A program made the translations under genes and the position numbers. DNA of 47,431 nucleotides, taken from Flavobacteriaceae bacterium. GTDB taxonomy: Bacteria; Bacteroidota; Bacteroidia; Flavobacteriales; Flavobacteriaceae. This document shows positions 17,311 to 26,428 of the stretch, one piece after another. How positions within the stretch are numbered: position 1 is the first letter of the stretch; every line of letters starts with the position of its first letter. The stretch is taken from positions 1-47,431 of the forward strand of contig JAAZVY010000007.1 of NCBI GenBank assembly GCA_018623195.1, written 5' to 3'. The notes beneath the pieces were generated by a model, which saw only the letters and a program-made list of their open reading frames with translations, was not told where the DNA came from and did no database searches.

Positions 17311-18584
17311 TCAGTTCCATTCTTTTTTTTATTCTGCTTGTTGTAGGTATTGGGTTGTTCGTCCGAAACAGCAAAAAAATTGTTGCAGCTGTTCACCTAG
17401 GTACATCACTACCTAAGGTAGACCGAAAAAAGGAGCGTTGGTTTCAAATGCTTCGTTTGGCTTTTGGACAGCAGAAGATGCATCGCAACCTCTTGGTGGG
17501 TGTTTTACATCTTGTGGTTTATCTCGGTTTTATAATTATTAATATCGAGCTTTTAGAAATTATTGTTGATGGCTTATTTGGAACACATCGAGTGCTTAAA
17601 GGTTTAGGTGGGTTTTACAATTTCGCGATTGCAACTTTTGAAGTCTTTGCCTTACTAGTGGTTTTTTCGGTGATTGTCTTTTGGATGCGTCGAAACCTAG
17701 TACGTATCGCAAGATTTTGGAGTCCTGAAATGAAAGGTTGGCCAAAGTCTGATGCGAATTGGATTTTGATTATCGAATTAGTCTTGATGGGCTTATTTCT
17801 TACCATGAATGCCGCTGACTACAGTCTTCAGCTTAGGGGCCACGAGGCTTACCCTTTGGCAGGAACTTTTCCTGTGAGTGGTTTTATTACACCAATTTTT
17901 AACAACCTTTCGATAGACACCCTAGTCCTTATTGAACGTACTTCTTGGTGGATGCATATAGCAGGCATCCTATTTTTCTTAAACTATCTGTATTACTCGA
18001 AGCATTTACATATTCTATTAGCATTTCCACACACCTTCTATGCATCTCTTGAGCCAAAAGGTAAAATGTCTAATAATGAAATTGTTACTTCAGAAGTAAA
18101 AATGATGTTGGGCCTACCTGCCGAACCCGTGACGTCCGATGAGGTGTCTTTTGGAGCCAGAGATGTTCATCAATTATCTGCTTTACAGCTTTTAGGAGCC
18201 TATACTTGCACCGAATGTGGTCGTTGTACAGCTTCGTGTCCCGCTAACCAAACCGGTAAATTGTTATCCCCTCGTAAGATCATGATGGATACGAGAGACC
18301 GTGCTACTCAATTAATTGAAAAGGGTGATAGGGTGAAAGAGCACTTTTTACTTGATAATTATATCACTCGCGAAGAATTGTGGGCTTGTACTACCTGTAA
18401 TGCATGTGTTGAGGAATGTCCGATTGGTATAAGTCCTATGTCAATTATTTTGTCAATGCGTCAATATATTACCATGGAAGAGGCATCATCTCCCTCAGAA
18501 CTAAATTCGATGATGACTAATATTGAAAACAATGGGGCTCCTTGGCCGTTTAACAGTGAAGATCGTTTGAAATGGATGGACTAA
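17307..18584 (+). CDS. Membrane-bound 4Fe-4S dicluster oxidoreductase subunit
   Basis: A 425-residue protein. The N-terminal half has about five or six hydrophobic segments, as in NarI/HdrE-like heme-binding anchors. The C-terminal half carries two 4Fe-4S motifs, CTECGRCTASCP (about residues 301-312) and CTTCNACVEECP (about 363-374). It therefore looks like a fusion of membrane anchor and ferredoxin-like subunit, passing electrons between the quinone pool and a soluble partner. The partner is probably the next gene, which starts 13 bases inside this one. Electron donor and acceptor are unknown. Confidence 0.88.
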   Translation: MISSILFFILLVVGIGLFVRNSKKIVAAVHLGTSLPKVDRKKERWFQMLRLAFGQQKMHRNLLVGVLHLVVYLGFIIINIELLEIIVDGLFGTHRVLKGLGGFYNFAIATFEVFALLVVFSVIVFWMRRNLVRIARFWSPEMKGWPKSDANWILIIELVLMGLFLTMNAADYSLQLRGHEAYPLAGTFPVSGFITPIFNNLSIDTLVLIERTSWWMHIAGILFFLNYLYYSKHLHILLAFPHTFYASLEPKGKMSNNEIVTSEVKMMLGLPAEPVTSDEVSFGARDVHQLSALQLLGAYTCTECGRCTASCPANQTGKLLSPRKIMMDTRDRATQLIEKGDRVKEHFLLDNYITREELWACTTCNACVEECPIGISPMSIILSMRQYITMEEASSPSELNSMMTNIENNGAPWPFNSEDRLKWMD

Positions 18585-19354
18585 TCGTAAAAACCATGGC
18601 AGAATACGCTGCTGAGGGTGAGTCACCTGAGGTATTATTTTTTATCGGATGTGCAGGAAGTTTTGATCAGCGAGCGCAGCAGGTCACAAAGGCCTTCGTT
18701 AAAATTCTTAACAGTGCGAATATCTCTTTTGCGGTTTTGGGTAAAGAGGAGACTTGTACGGGAGATCCTGCTAAACGTGCTGGCAATGATTTTTTATTTC
18801 AAATGCAGGCTCTAACTAATATTGAAACCATGAACGCCTATGGGGTAAAAAAAGTGGTTACTACTTGTCCGCATTGTTTCAATACGATTAAAAATGAATA
18901 CCCTTCATTAGGAGGAGATTATGAAGTTCTTCATCACACACAATTCTTAAAACAGCTGTTAGAAGAAAATCGCATTCATATTGAAGGAGGGAGTTTTAAG
19001 GGAAAAAAGATCACCTACCATGACCCTTGTTATCTGGGTCGTGCAAATGGAGTTTACGAGGCGCCTAGAGAAATTATAAAAAAGTTAGAGGCTGAAATCG
19101 TTGAGATGAAGCGATGCAAGAAAAATGCACTCTGCTGTGGAGCTGGTGGCGCGCAAATGTTTAAAGAGTCCGAAGCGGGTAAAAAGGAAATTAATCACGA
19201 ACGCTCTGAGGAAGTGAATGCAAGTGGAGCATCGGTTGTTGCGGCTGCTTGTCCTTTCTGTAATGTTATGTTAAATGATGGTGCTGCCGCTACAGATTCG
19301 TCAGTGGAAGTTAAGGATTTAGCTCAACTCATCGTAGAAGCAGCAGATTTATAA
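18572..19354 (+). CDS. CCG-domain (Fe-S)-binding protein, HdrB/HdrD/GlpC-like
   Basis: A 260-residue protein with two cysteine-rich CCG-type regions: TCPHC with HDPCYLGR in the first half and RCKKNALCCGAGG with ACPFC in the second. In heterodisulfide reductases this fold binds a non-cubane cluster that does disulfide chemistry; in GlpC and LutA relatives it relays electrons. The 13-base overlap with the preceding subunit means obligate coupling. ATG 18572 is preferred to ATG 18596 because related proteins begin similarly before TMAE. The substrate cannot be inferred. Confidence 0.88.
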   Translation: MDGLIVKTMAEYAAEGESPEVLFFIGCAGSFDQRAQQVTKAFVKILNSANISFAVLGKEETCTGDPAKRAGNDFLFQMQALTNIETMNAYGVKKVVTTCPHCFNTIKNEYPSLGGDYEVLHHTQFLKQLLEENRIHIEGGSFKGKKITYHDPCYLGRANGVYEAPREIIKKLEAEIVEMKRCKKNALCCGAGGAQMFKESEAGKKEINHERSEEVNASGASVVAAACPFCNVMLNDGAAATDSSVEVKDLAQLIVEAADL

Positions 19355-19366
19355 GAATGACTAGGT

Positions 19367-19849
19367 ATGAAAATTAGTTTTGAAGAACTTCCCGATCAGG
19401 CTAGAATATGGATTTATCCATCGAATCGTCCTTTTACTGAAGGAGAGTTAGAGCGATTAATTCCTAGCTTAGATCACTTTGTGGCCAATTGGGCTGCACA
19501 TGGAACCCCATTAAAGGCCGCATATACAATACCTTACAGGCGATTTATTGTGTTGGGTGTAGATCAAGATATCCAGAAGGTTTCAGGTTGCTCTATTGAT
19601 AGTTCAGTACGTCTTATTCAAGAAATCGAAGAAGAATTTCAGGTGACACTACTCGATAAAATGAATGTTACCTTCAAACAAGGTGAATTCTTAGCGCACA
19701 AATCTCTGTCAGACTTTAGAAAGATGGCTAAGGACAAGGCAATTTCAGCAAATACGATTGTATTTAATAATCTAGTAGAAAACAAGGAAGAGTTTGAAAA
19801 TCATTGGGAAGTGCCTGCGAGTGATAGTTGGCATTCACGATTTTTGTAA
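19367..19849 (+). CDS. Conserved 160-residue protein, often labelled ABC transporter ATPase
   Basis: A soluble, acidic 160-residue protein with no signal peptide or membrane segment. Homologues in Flavobacteriia are commonly labelled ABC transporter ATPase, but I find no Walker A (GxxxxGKT/S), ABC signature (LSGGQ) or Walker B, so that label is not supported. WIYPSNRPF near the N-terminus and a C-terminal WHSRFL are likely landmarks. It lies 12 bases after the CCG protein and 9 before the GH3 gene. Its job may relate to the Fe-S pair; this is a guess from position only. Confidence 0.8.
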   Translation: MKISFEELPDQARIWIYPSNRPFTEGELERLIPSLDHFVANWAAHGTPLKAAYTIPYRRFIVLGVDQDIQKVSGCSIDSSVRLIQEIEEEFQVTLLDKMNVTFKQGEFLAHKSLSDFRKMAKDKAISANTIVFNNLVENKEEFENHWEVPASDSWHSRFL

Positions 19850-19858
19850 CTTAACTCA

Positions 19859-22756
19859 ATGATCAATAAATATACTGGGATGCTACTAATCATTTTAGCA
19901 TCCATACAATCCTACGCTCAGTCTATAAATTCTAGTGTGCTCGATGCAGAAGATCGACATCGACAAATGGTTTGGGTAGATAGTATTTATAATCAAATGA
20001 CTCTTGAGGAAAAGGTAGGGCAACTTATTATTGTTTTTACCGACTCAAAACCTTCTGAAGATGAGCCGAAGCGTATAGAAGCACTCATTAATGATCAACA
20101 TATCGGAGGGCTATTGTTCTCTGTAGGCAGTCCAGAAAGACAATTAGAACTTACTCGTCGTTATCAGGCATCTTCTAAAATTCCATTACTAATGACGATG
20201 GATGCGGAATGGGGGCTTAGCATGCGATTAAAGCCATCCTTTGCGTTTCCTTGGAACATGACTTTGGGTGCAACCAGAGATATCGAGCTCATTCGAAAAG
20301 TAGGCGAACGAATTGGTGCTCATAATAAACGTGTAGGTATTCATATGAATTATGCTCCAGCGGTAGATTTGAACACCAACCCACTTAATCCAATTATCGG
20401 TAATCGTTCATTTGGCGAAGATCCCCAGGTGGTTAGTGAGGCCGCGGAAGCATTTTATTCGGGTATGTGGAGTGCTGGTGTAATGGGTTCTATCAAGCAC
20501 TTTCCCGGACATGGAGATACCTCTACAGATTCACACCATGCATTACCTGTGATTTCGGCAGATCGTAAACAATTAGACACACTAGAATTGATTCCATTTA
20601 AACGAATGATTAATTCTGGGGTTCATTCGGTTATGGTAGCTCATTTGGCACTTCCAAAATTAAAAGATGCCAAAAATGACCCCGCATCGATTTCGTACTA
20701 CATATCCACTGAACTACTTCAAAACCAGCTCGGTTTTAACGGCCTAGTAATCACCGATGCCTTAAATATGAAAGGGGTGAGTGAAGGGATTGATCCTAAT
20801 GAAGTGGGCCTAAAGGCCTTTGAAGCAGGGGCAGATATAATTCTATACCCGCTTAATGTAAAGGCTACTACAGATATTTTGCTCGAAAAAATTAAGAGCT
20901 CCTCGTACTTACAAAAACGACTTGAACAATCGGTTAAAAAGATTCTTAAATCGAAATACTTATTAGGGTTAAATCAGTTAGAATTACCTTCATTAGAAAA
21001 ATTAAATGAGGACATTGAAACTACTGAAGATCAATGGTTAAGAGAGCAAGTTTTTGAATCTGCAATAACGGTGATTGACGATAATAAAAATCTCCCACTT
21101 TCGATTTCAAACCGATACTTATATGTGTCTTCAGAGTCAGATGATGATCAGTCGTTTTACGAATCCTTGGTGAGATACGCTGCCGTGGAGAAGGTTTCCT
21201 TTTCTGAATTGAATACTCTTGAATTGAAGGATTATGCTGCAATTATTGTTGGCCACCTACCAGACACCAGTAATCCTTGGAAGAAGACTAGTTTTTCAGA
21301 AGAATTTATAGACCAACTAGAAGCGATAGAATTATCGCCAGTTCCAATAATTATTGCGCATTTAGGAAGTCCTTATGCTCTTGATGCTATTTCTGAATCA
21401 AAGGCTTCTATACTCGTAGGCTATCAAAACACGGCTGAATCTCAAAGTGCTGCCGCGCAAGCCATTTTTGGAGCAATTGCAGTCAAGGGGAAATTACCGG
21501 TTACTGTGAACCATCGATTTAAGGTAGGAATGGGAGTCTCTTATCCAGCTAAGGATTTAATATCCTATTCTAAGGTTCCTGAAAGAGTTGGACTATCTAG
21601 CACTAAACTAAAAGAAGTTGATCGGCTAATTACTAGAGTGGTAGATGAGGAAATGGCGCCTGGAGGTCAGTTAATCATCGCTCGAAAGGGAAAGGTAGTG
21701 TACGAGCGCAATTTTGGGTATCAGACTTATAAAAAAAAAGTACCTATTCAGTGGGATACCCGTTATGATATCGCTTCAATAACTAAAATTGCGGCAAGTT
21801 TACCTCTTGTTATGCGCGCTCAAGAAAGAGGTGAAATAAGTCTTGGAGATCGCTTTTCAAATTGGTTTAAGGAGTTAGAAGGTACAGAAATTGGTCAAAC
21901 ACCACTTATAGCTGCTCTTTCGCATCATGGAAGATTGCCTGCTTGGATACCTTTTTATAAAGAGACCTTAGACAAAACTCAGCATCCTTCTTCTCAATTT
22001 TATCGTTCCGAAGAAAGTGATGAATTCGGTATTGCCGTGAGTCAGTCACTTTATCTTAGATCTGATTATGCCAAGCAGATGTTTCAGCGGATCAAAGAAT
22101 CCAGTCTTGAATCGAAAAAGTATCGCTACAGTGATTTGCCTTATTATCTCATTTTTTGGCATTTCACCAATCGATATGGTTCATTTGATAACCAAATTGA
22201 GTCGTTTTTATACCGTCCAATGGGATTAAGTTTTACCTCATACAAGCCCCTTCAAATCACTGATAAAGAAGGTATTGCACCTTCAGAAATTGACACTTAC
22301 TTTCGCTACGACCTACTTCAGGGGTATGTGCATGATATGGGTGCGGCAATGATGGGTGGTGTGGCAGGCCATGCAGGTGTTTTTAGCAATGCCAATGATC
22401 TTACAAAGCTCATGCAGATGTATCTTCAAGGGGGTTCTTATGGTGGTGAACAATTTCTACAGAGTTCTACGATTCGAAGATTTAATACTTGTTATTATTG
22501 TCATCAAGGAAATCGACGAGGGGTAGGATTTGATAAACCCCAACTAGAAGGTGAAGGGTCTACTTGCGGATGTGTTTCTCCTAAATCGTTCGGACATTTA
22601 GGCTTCACAGGAACTTATGTATGGGCTGACCCTGAAAAAGAGTTGGTATACGTATTTCTTTCGAATAGAACCTATCCTAACATGGATCGTAACCTCTTAG
22701 GTAAGACCAACATGAGAACAGAGATTCAAAGAATGATCTATGAGTCTCTGCTTTAG
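19859..22756 (+). CDS. GH3 beta-N-acetylhexosaminidase fused to a class C beta-lactamase-like serine hydrolase
   Basis: A 965-residue exported protein. A signal peptide (1-20, SYAQ) precedes a NagZ-type glycoside hydrolase family 3 domain (about 40-370) with the dyad motif KHFPGHGDTSTDSH and the nucleophile Asp in ITDALNMKG. A GH3 C-terminal domain (about 395-560) follows, then a serine hydrolase domain (about 580-960) with SITK (SxxK, near 640), YSD and HLGFTG. NagZ removes GlcNAc from muropeptides and the serine domain may act on D-Ala peptides. A two-step wall-recycling enzyme is plausible. All main catalytic residues are present in both halves. Confidence 0.92.
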   Translation: MINKYTGMLLIILASIQSYAQSINSSVLDAEDRHRQMVWVDSIYNQMTLEEKVGQLIIVFTDSKPSEDEPKRIEALINDQHIGGLLFSVGSPERQLELTRRYQASSKIPLLMTMDAEWGLSMRLKPSFAFPWNMTLGATRDIELIRKVGERIGAHNKRVGIHMNYAPAVDLNTNPLNPIIGNRSFGEDPQVVSEAAEAFYSGMWSAGVMGSIKHFPGHGDTSTDSHHALPVISADRKQLDTLELIPFKRMINSGVHSVMVAHLALPKLKDAKNDPASISYYISTELLQNQLGFNGLVITDALNMKGVSEGIDPNEVGLKAFEAGADIILYPLNVKATTDILLEKIKSSSYLQKRLEQSVKKILKSKYLLGLNQLELPSLEKLNEDIETTEDQWLREQVFESAITVIDDNKNLPLSISNRYLYVSSESDDDQSFYESLVRYAAVEKVSFSELNTLELKDYAAIIVGHLPDTSNPWKKTSFSEEFIDQLEAIELSPVPIIIAHLGSPYALDAISESKASILVGYQNTAESQSAAAQAIFGAIAVKGKLPVTVNHRFKVGMGVSYPAKDLISYSKVPERVGLSSTKLKEVDRLITRVVDEEMAPGGQLIIARKGKVVYERNFGYQTYKKKVPIQWDTRYDIASITKIAASLPLVMRAQERGEISLGDRFSNWFKELEGTEIGQTPLIAALSHHGRLPAWIPFYKETLDKTQHPSSQFYRSEESDEFGIAVSQSLYLRSDYAKQMFQRIKESSLESKKYRYSDLPYYLIFWHFTNRYGSFDNQIESFLYRPMGLSFTSYKPLQITDKEGIAPSEIDTYFRYDLLQGYVHDMGAAMMGGVAGHAGVFSNANDLTKLMQMYLQGGSYGGEQFLQSSTIRRFNTCYYCHQGNRRGVGFDKPQLEGEGSTCGCVSPKSFGHLGFTGTYVWADPEKELVYVFLSNRTYPNMDRNLLGKTNMRTEIQRMIYESLL

Positions 22757-22767
22757 CATTATGGTGC

Positions 22768-22775
22768 TATCTTTG
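22768..22775 (+). promoter_or_regulatory. Putative -7 box of bshA
   Basis: TATCTTTG matches TAnnTTTG, 14 bases before the GTG start of bshA. No -33 TTG at the expected distance. It supports the GTG start because ATG 22801 would need a longer leader. Confidence 0.45.
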
Positions 22776-22789
22776 ATAAAAATCGATCT

Positions 22790-23938
22790 GTGAAAATTGC
22801 AATGGTTTGTTATCCCACCTTTGGTGGAAGCGGTGTAGTCGCTACTGAGCTGGGTATGGCACTTGCTCGAGCGGGTCATGAGGTGCATTTTATAACCTAC
22901 AGTCAACCTGTACGTTTAGCCTTATTAGAAAAGAACATTTATTATCACGAGGTAGACGTTCCTGAATATCCTCTATTTAAGCACCAACCCTATGACCTCG
23001 CGCTTTCGAGTAAACTGGTTGATACCATAAAAGCGTATAAAATTGAAGTGCTTCACGTTCATTATGCTATACCCCACGCCTATGCAGGGTATATGGCCAA
23101 AAAGATGCTTAAGGAGGAGGGGATTATTATTCCTATGATTACTACCCTTCATGGGACAGATATTACTTTGGTGGGTAGCCACCCTTTTTACAAAACGGCT
23201 GTAACCTTTAGTATCAATAAATCAGACATTGTGACCGCAGTTTCTGAAAATCTGAAGGACACTACTTTTGAGATGTTTGAGGTGGATAGAGAGATTGAAG
23301 TAGTTCCCAATTTCATTGATGCAGCAAAGTATGCAGAGATGCAAAATCAGCCATGTGACCGAAACCTAATGGCGCTAAAGGAGGAATTCATTATCACGCA
23401 CGTGAGTAATTTTAGACCGGTTAAGCGCATCGAGGATGTTATCTTGGTATTTAAACAGATTCTCGATAAGCACCCGGCGGTTCTAGTTATGGTTGGTGAA
23501 GGGCCCGATCGTATTAAAGCTGAGCGCCTATCGAAAGAACTCGGTATTTATTCAAAGGTTAAATTTCTAGGAAACAGTGTTGAGATCGATCGTGTTTTAT
23601 GCATGAGCGACTTATTCTTGCTTCCTTCAGGTCAAGAGAGTTTTGGTTTAGCTGCTCTCGAAGCAATGATTAATAAGACTCCAGTTATTTCCTCAAATGC
23701 TGGAGGACTGCCTGAAGTAAATATTCATGGCTTATCTGGATACGTTGCTGAAATTGGCGATGTAGGAAAAATGGGGCAGTATGCCCTAGATATTTTGAAG
23801 GATTCAGAAACATTAAACCGATTCAAAGAAAATGCTAGAAAAGTAGCCTTGGAGTTTGATCTTCCTAAGATTCTACCTCTTTATGAGTCGATCTATGAAA
23901 AGGCTTATAAAGCCAGAAAACAAAACAGCGAATTGTAA
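22790..23938 (+). CDS. bshA: N-acetyl-alpha-D-glucosaminyl L-malate synthase BshA (GTG start)
   Basis: A 382-residue GT4 glycosyltransferase joining GlcNAc from UDP-GlcNAc to L-malate, the first step of bacillithiol synthesis. The N-terminus CYPTFGGSGVVATELG (7-22) is characteristic of BshA, as is LHGTDITLVG. The C-terminal nucleotide-binding region has the SGQESFGLAALEA motif (about 283-295). GTG 22790 is chosen because the family begins MKI-x-CYPT; ATG 22801 would remove the first strand. Its TAA lies one base from the stop of the convergent epimerase. Confidence 0.93.
   Translation: MKIAMVCYPTFGGSGVVATELGMALARAGHEVHFITYSQPVRLALLEKNIYYHEVDVPEYPLFKHQPYDLALSSKLVDTIKAYKIEVLHVHYAIPHAYAGYMAKKMLKEEGIIIPMITTLHGTDITLVGSHPFYKTAVTFSINKSDIVTAVSENLKDTTFEMFEVDREIEVVPNFIDAAKYAEMQNQPCDRNLMALKEEFIITHVSNFRPVKRIEDVILVFKQILDKHPAVLVMVGEGPDRIKAERLSKELGIYSKVKFLGNSVEIDRVLCMSDLFLLPSGQESFGLAALEAMINKTPVISSNAGGLPEVNIHGLSGYVAEIGDVGKMGQYALDILKDSETLNRFKENARKVALEFDLPKILPLYESIYEKAYKARKQNSEL
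23902..23914 (-). terminator. Weak hairpin that might end the ugd-epimerase transcript
   Basis: On the minus strand GGCTT-TAT-AAGCC is followed by TTTT. It lies inside the bshA coding end, 26 bases past the epimerase stop. The stem is only 5 bp, so this is tentative. Confidence 0.25.
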
Positions 23939-23939
23939 T

Positions 23940-24956
23940 TTACCCTTTTTTCGCCACCTCACTTTTTAAATACCACTGCACAAAACGCTTGAGGCCTTCA
24001 TCGATTGATGTGTTAGGAGCGTATCCATAGTCTTCGATAAGATCACTAACCTCGGCGTAAGTTTGACTCACATCACCAGGCTGCATGGGTAGTAACTCTT
24101 TCTTTGCTGTTTTGCCTAGATGTTTTTCTAGGGTAGCGATAAAGTCACCGAGCTGTTCTGACCGATGGTTACCTATGTTGTAGATCTTGTAGTTGTCTTT
24201 GGCAGGGCTTTCAATAATGCGAACCAGTCCTTCTACGATATCATCGATATAAGTGAAGTCTCTTCGCATTTCTCCGTTATTGAACACCTTGATTGGCTGA
24301 TTGCTTAAAATCGCCTTGGTAAATAGGTAATACGCCATATCGGGTCTACCATAAGGGCCGTAAACGGTAAAGAATCGTAGCCCTGTCGTGTTGATGTTGT
24401 ACAGGTGGCTGTAGGTATGAGCCATTAGCTCGTTCGCCTTTTTGGTGGCAGCATACAGACTGATCGGATGATCTACTTGCTGATCGGTACTAAAAGGTAC
24501 TTCTTTCGATTCTCCGTAGACGCTAGAACTACTCGCATAGATGAGATGATCAATACCGGAATGACGAACCTCTTCTAAGATGTTACCGAACCCTACCAGG
24601 TTACTCTGAATATACACCGATGGATTTTCAATGCTGTAACGAACACCTGCTTGTGCAGCCAAATGGCAAACCTTATCGATCGGATGTTTTTTAAATACCC
24701 CACCCAAAGCCTTTGCATTGGATACATCAACGCGGTAGAAGATAAAATTCGGATAGACCTCAGACAGACAAGAGATCTCTTCCAATTCAGCATCTACTCG
24801 AGCAATACCTAACTCACTTAGTCGAGCGAATTTGAGATCAGGGCTATAGTAGTCGTTGATATTATCGATCCCGATCACTTGGTGTCCGGCCTCTAATAAC
24901 CGTTTACTTAGGTGATACCCAATAAAACCCGCTGCACCTGTTACTAATACAGTCAT
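23940..24956 (-). CDS. NAD-dependent epimerase, UDP-glucuronate 4-epimerase-like
   Basis: A 338-residue extended SDR protein. It has the NAD motif TGAAGFIG (6-13), IDNINDYY typical of the GAE branch (UDP-GlcA to UDP-GalA), SSSVYG and catalytic Tyr-Lys in YAATK. The start overlaps the ugd stop by 4 bases, fitting a two-step path from UDP-glucose to UDP-glucuronate to UDP-galacturonate for surface polysaccharide. The exact sugar is inferred from the neighbour; a related 4-epimerase on another UDP-sugar is possible. Confidence 0.87.
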   Translation of the reverse strand: MTVLVTGAAGFIGYHLSKRLLEAGHQVIGIDNINDYYSPDLKFARLSELGIARVDAELEEISCLSEVYPNFIFYRVDVSNAKALGGVFKKHPIDKVCHLAAQAGVRYSIENPSVYIQSNLVGFGNILEEVRHSGIDHLIYASSSSVYGESKEVPFSTDQQVDHPISLYAATKKANELMAHTYSHLYNINTTGLRFFTVYGPYGRPDMAYYLFTKAILSNQPIKVFNNGEMRRDFTYIDDIVEGLVRIIESPAKDNYKIYNIGNHRSEQLGDFIATLEKHLGKTAKKELLPMQPGDVSQTYAEVSDLIEDYGYAPNTSIDEGLKRFVQWYLKSEVAKKG

Positions 24957-26347
24957 TCTCCTATGGTATAAACTTTAAACCCTTGCTGTTTAAGGGCGGT
25001 TTTATCAAGTAGTCGTCTACCATCGAAGATAAAGGCGGGCTTGAGCATCTGATTAAAAATGCGAGCGTAATCATAGCCTTTAAACTCATCCCACTCGGTA
25101 AGCACAGCAATGGCATGCGCCTTATCAGCCGCTTCGTATGGGTCATTAACTACCTTTAGGTAACGTTCATTTTCTTCTGGGCTTCGTGTCCCTAGGTAAT
25201 TCAGATCGCTCAGCATTTGAGCTCTAGATACCTTAGGATCGTAAACGGTAATCTCTGCACGTTCTTCAATCAGGGCATCAGCTACATAGATGGCTGCCGA
25301 CTCTCGGGTATCGTTGGTGTCTTTCTTAAAGGCCCATCCGTAAAAAGCAATCTTCTTGCCTGAAACGGTATTGTATAGACTAGAGATGATATGATCGGCA
25401 AAGCGACGCTTCTGATGATCATTCATGATAATTACTTGCTCCCAGTAATCAGCAACTTCAGTAAGCCCGTAACTACGAGCGATGTAAACCAGGTTGAGAA
25501 TGTCCTTTTGAAAACAAGATCCCCCAAAACCTACCGAAGACTTTAAAAACTTCGGACCAATACGAGAATCAAGCCCAATCGCCTTAGCGACCTCATCTAC
25601 ATTAGCATCGGTTTTTTCACAAAGAGCAGAAATTGCATTAATAGACGATACACGCTGTGCTAAAAAGGCATTGGCAACAAGCTTCGAGAGCTCTGAAGAC
25701 CATACATTGGTCTGTAGGATGCGCTCTTTCGGTAACCAGTGCTCATAGATAGAAGAAAGGGCATCTTTAGCCGCTTTCCCTGAAGGAGTGTTATCTCCTC
25801 CAATGAGCACACGATCAGCATTAAGCAGATCATCAATGGCGGTACCCTCTGCTAAAAACTCAGGATTCGATAGAATCTCAAACTTTACCCCGTTCCCGGT
25901 GTTCTCTAAAATGTTTTTAAGAGCCTGGGCGGTACGAACCGGTAGGGTAGACTTCTCAACAACAATCTTGTCGGTAGTAGCCACCTTAGCTATGGTACGA
26001 GCCGATAGCTCAATGTATTTAAGATCTGCTGCTTGTCCTTTTCCCTTACCATAAGTCTTGGTAGGGGTGTTGACCGAAATAAAGATGATGTCTGCTTCTT
26101 CAATGGCACGTTCTACCTCGGTAGTGAAGAACAGGTTCTTTCCACGCTGCTGACCCACAAGCTCAGCAAGGCCTGGCTCGTACACAGGGAGCTGATCTAA
26201 ATCCTCATGATTCCAAAGCGCGATACGCTCAGGATTAATATCTGCTACGTTGACCGTTATCTCAGGACACTGTGAAGCGATGACCGTCATCGTTGGTCCT
26301 CCAACGTAACCGGCACCGATACAGCATATGTTTTTAATTGCTTTCAT
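24953..26347 (-). CDS. ugd: UDP-glucose 6-dehydrogenase (long, animal-like form)
   Basis: A 464-residue NAD-dependent enzyme oxidising UDP-glucose to UDP-glucuronate. It has the Rossmann GAGYVGGPT (11-19), [11 protein letters not shown] (about 162-172) and [10 protein letters not shown] (about 274-283) with catalytic Cys. The length and N-terminal [12 protein letters not shown] match the longer class shared with animals and many Bacteroidota rather than the short type of about 390 residues. GC looks higher here than in neighbouring genes by eye. It forms an overlapping pair with the epimerase and supplies uronic acids for capsule or exopolysaccharide. Confidence 0.95.
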   Translation of the reverse strand: MKAIKNICCIGAGYVGGPTMTVIASQCPEITVNVADINPERIALWNHEDLDQLPVYEPGLAELVGQQRGKNLFFTTEVERAIEEADIIFISVNTPTKTYGKGKGQAADLKYIELSARTIAKVATTDKIVVEKSTLPVRTAQALKNILENTGNGVKFEILSNPEFLAEGTAIDDLLNADRVLIGGDNTPSGKAAKDALSSIYEHWLPKERILQTNVWSSELSKLVANAFLAQRVSSINAISALCEKTDANVDEVAKAIGLDSRIGPKFLKSSVGFGGSCFQKDILNLVYIARSYGLTEVADYWEQVIIMNDHQKRRFADHIISSLYNTVSGKKIAFYGWAFKKDTNDTRESAAIYVADALIEERAEITVYDPKVSRAQMLSDLNYLGTRSPEENERYLKVVNDPYEAADKAHAIAVLTEWDEFKGYDYARIFNQMLKPAFIFDGRRLLDKTALKQQGFKVYTIGE

Positions 26348-26367
26348 GTTCTATATAAATAGCGATT

Positions 26368-26375
26368 CAAAGGTA
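26368..26375 (-). promoter_or_regulatory. Putative -7 box of ugd
   Basis: The minus strand reads TACCTTTG, an exact TAnnTTTG match, 20 bases before the ugd ATG. No -33 TTG seen. Confidence 0.45.
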
Positions 26376-26404
26376 GTTAATACTGAAGTTTCATAGGGCA
26401 CTTC

Positions 26405-26419
26405 GGTTACAGTGTAACC
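26405..26419. repeat. Perfect inverted repeat between mnmE and ugd
   Basis: GGTTAC-AGT-GTAACC, a 6-bp stem with a 3-base loop, 9 bases past the mnmE stop and 30 bases upstream of the ugd -7 box. No T-run follows on the minus strand, so it is a poor terminator. It could be a protein-binding site. Confidence 0.3.
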
Positions 26420-26428
26420 AAACACCAA

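Noticed and set aside
19367-19849. ABC transporter ATPase as the function of the 160-residue protein
   Set aside because: No Walker A, signature or Walker B motif is present.
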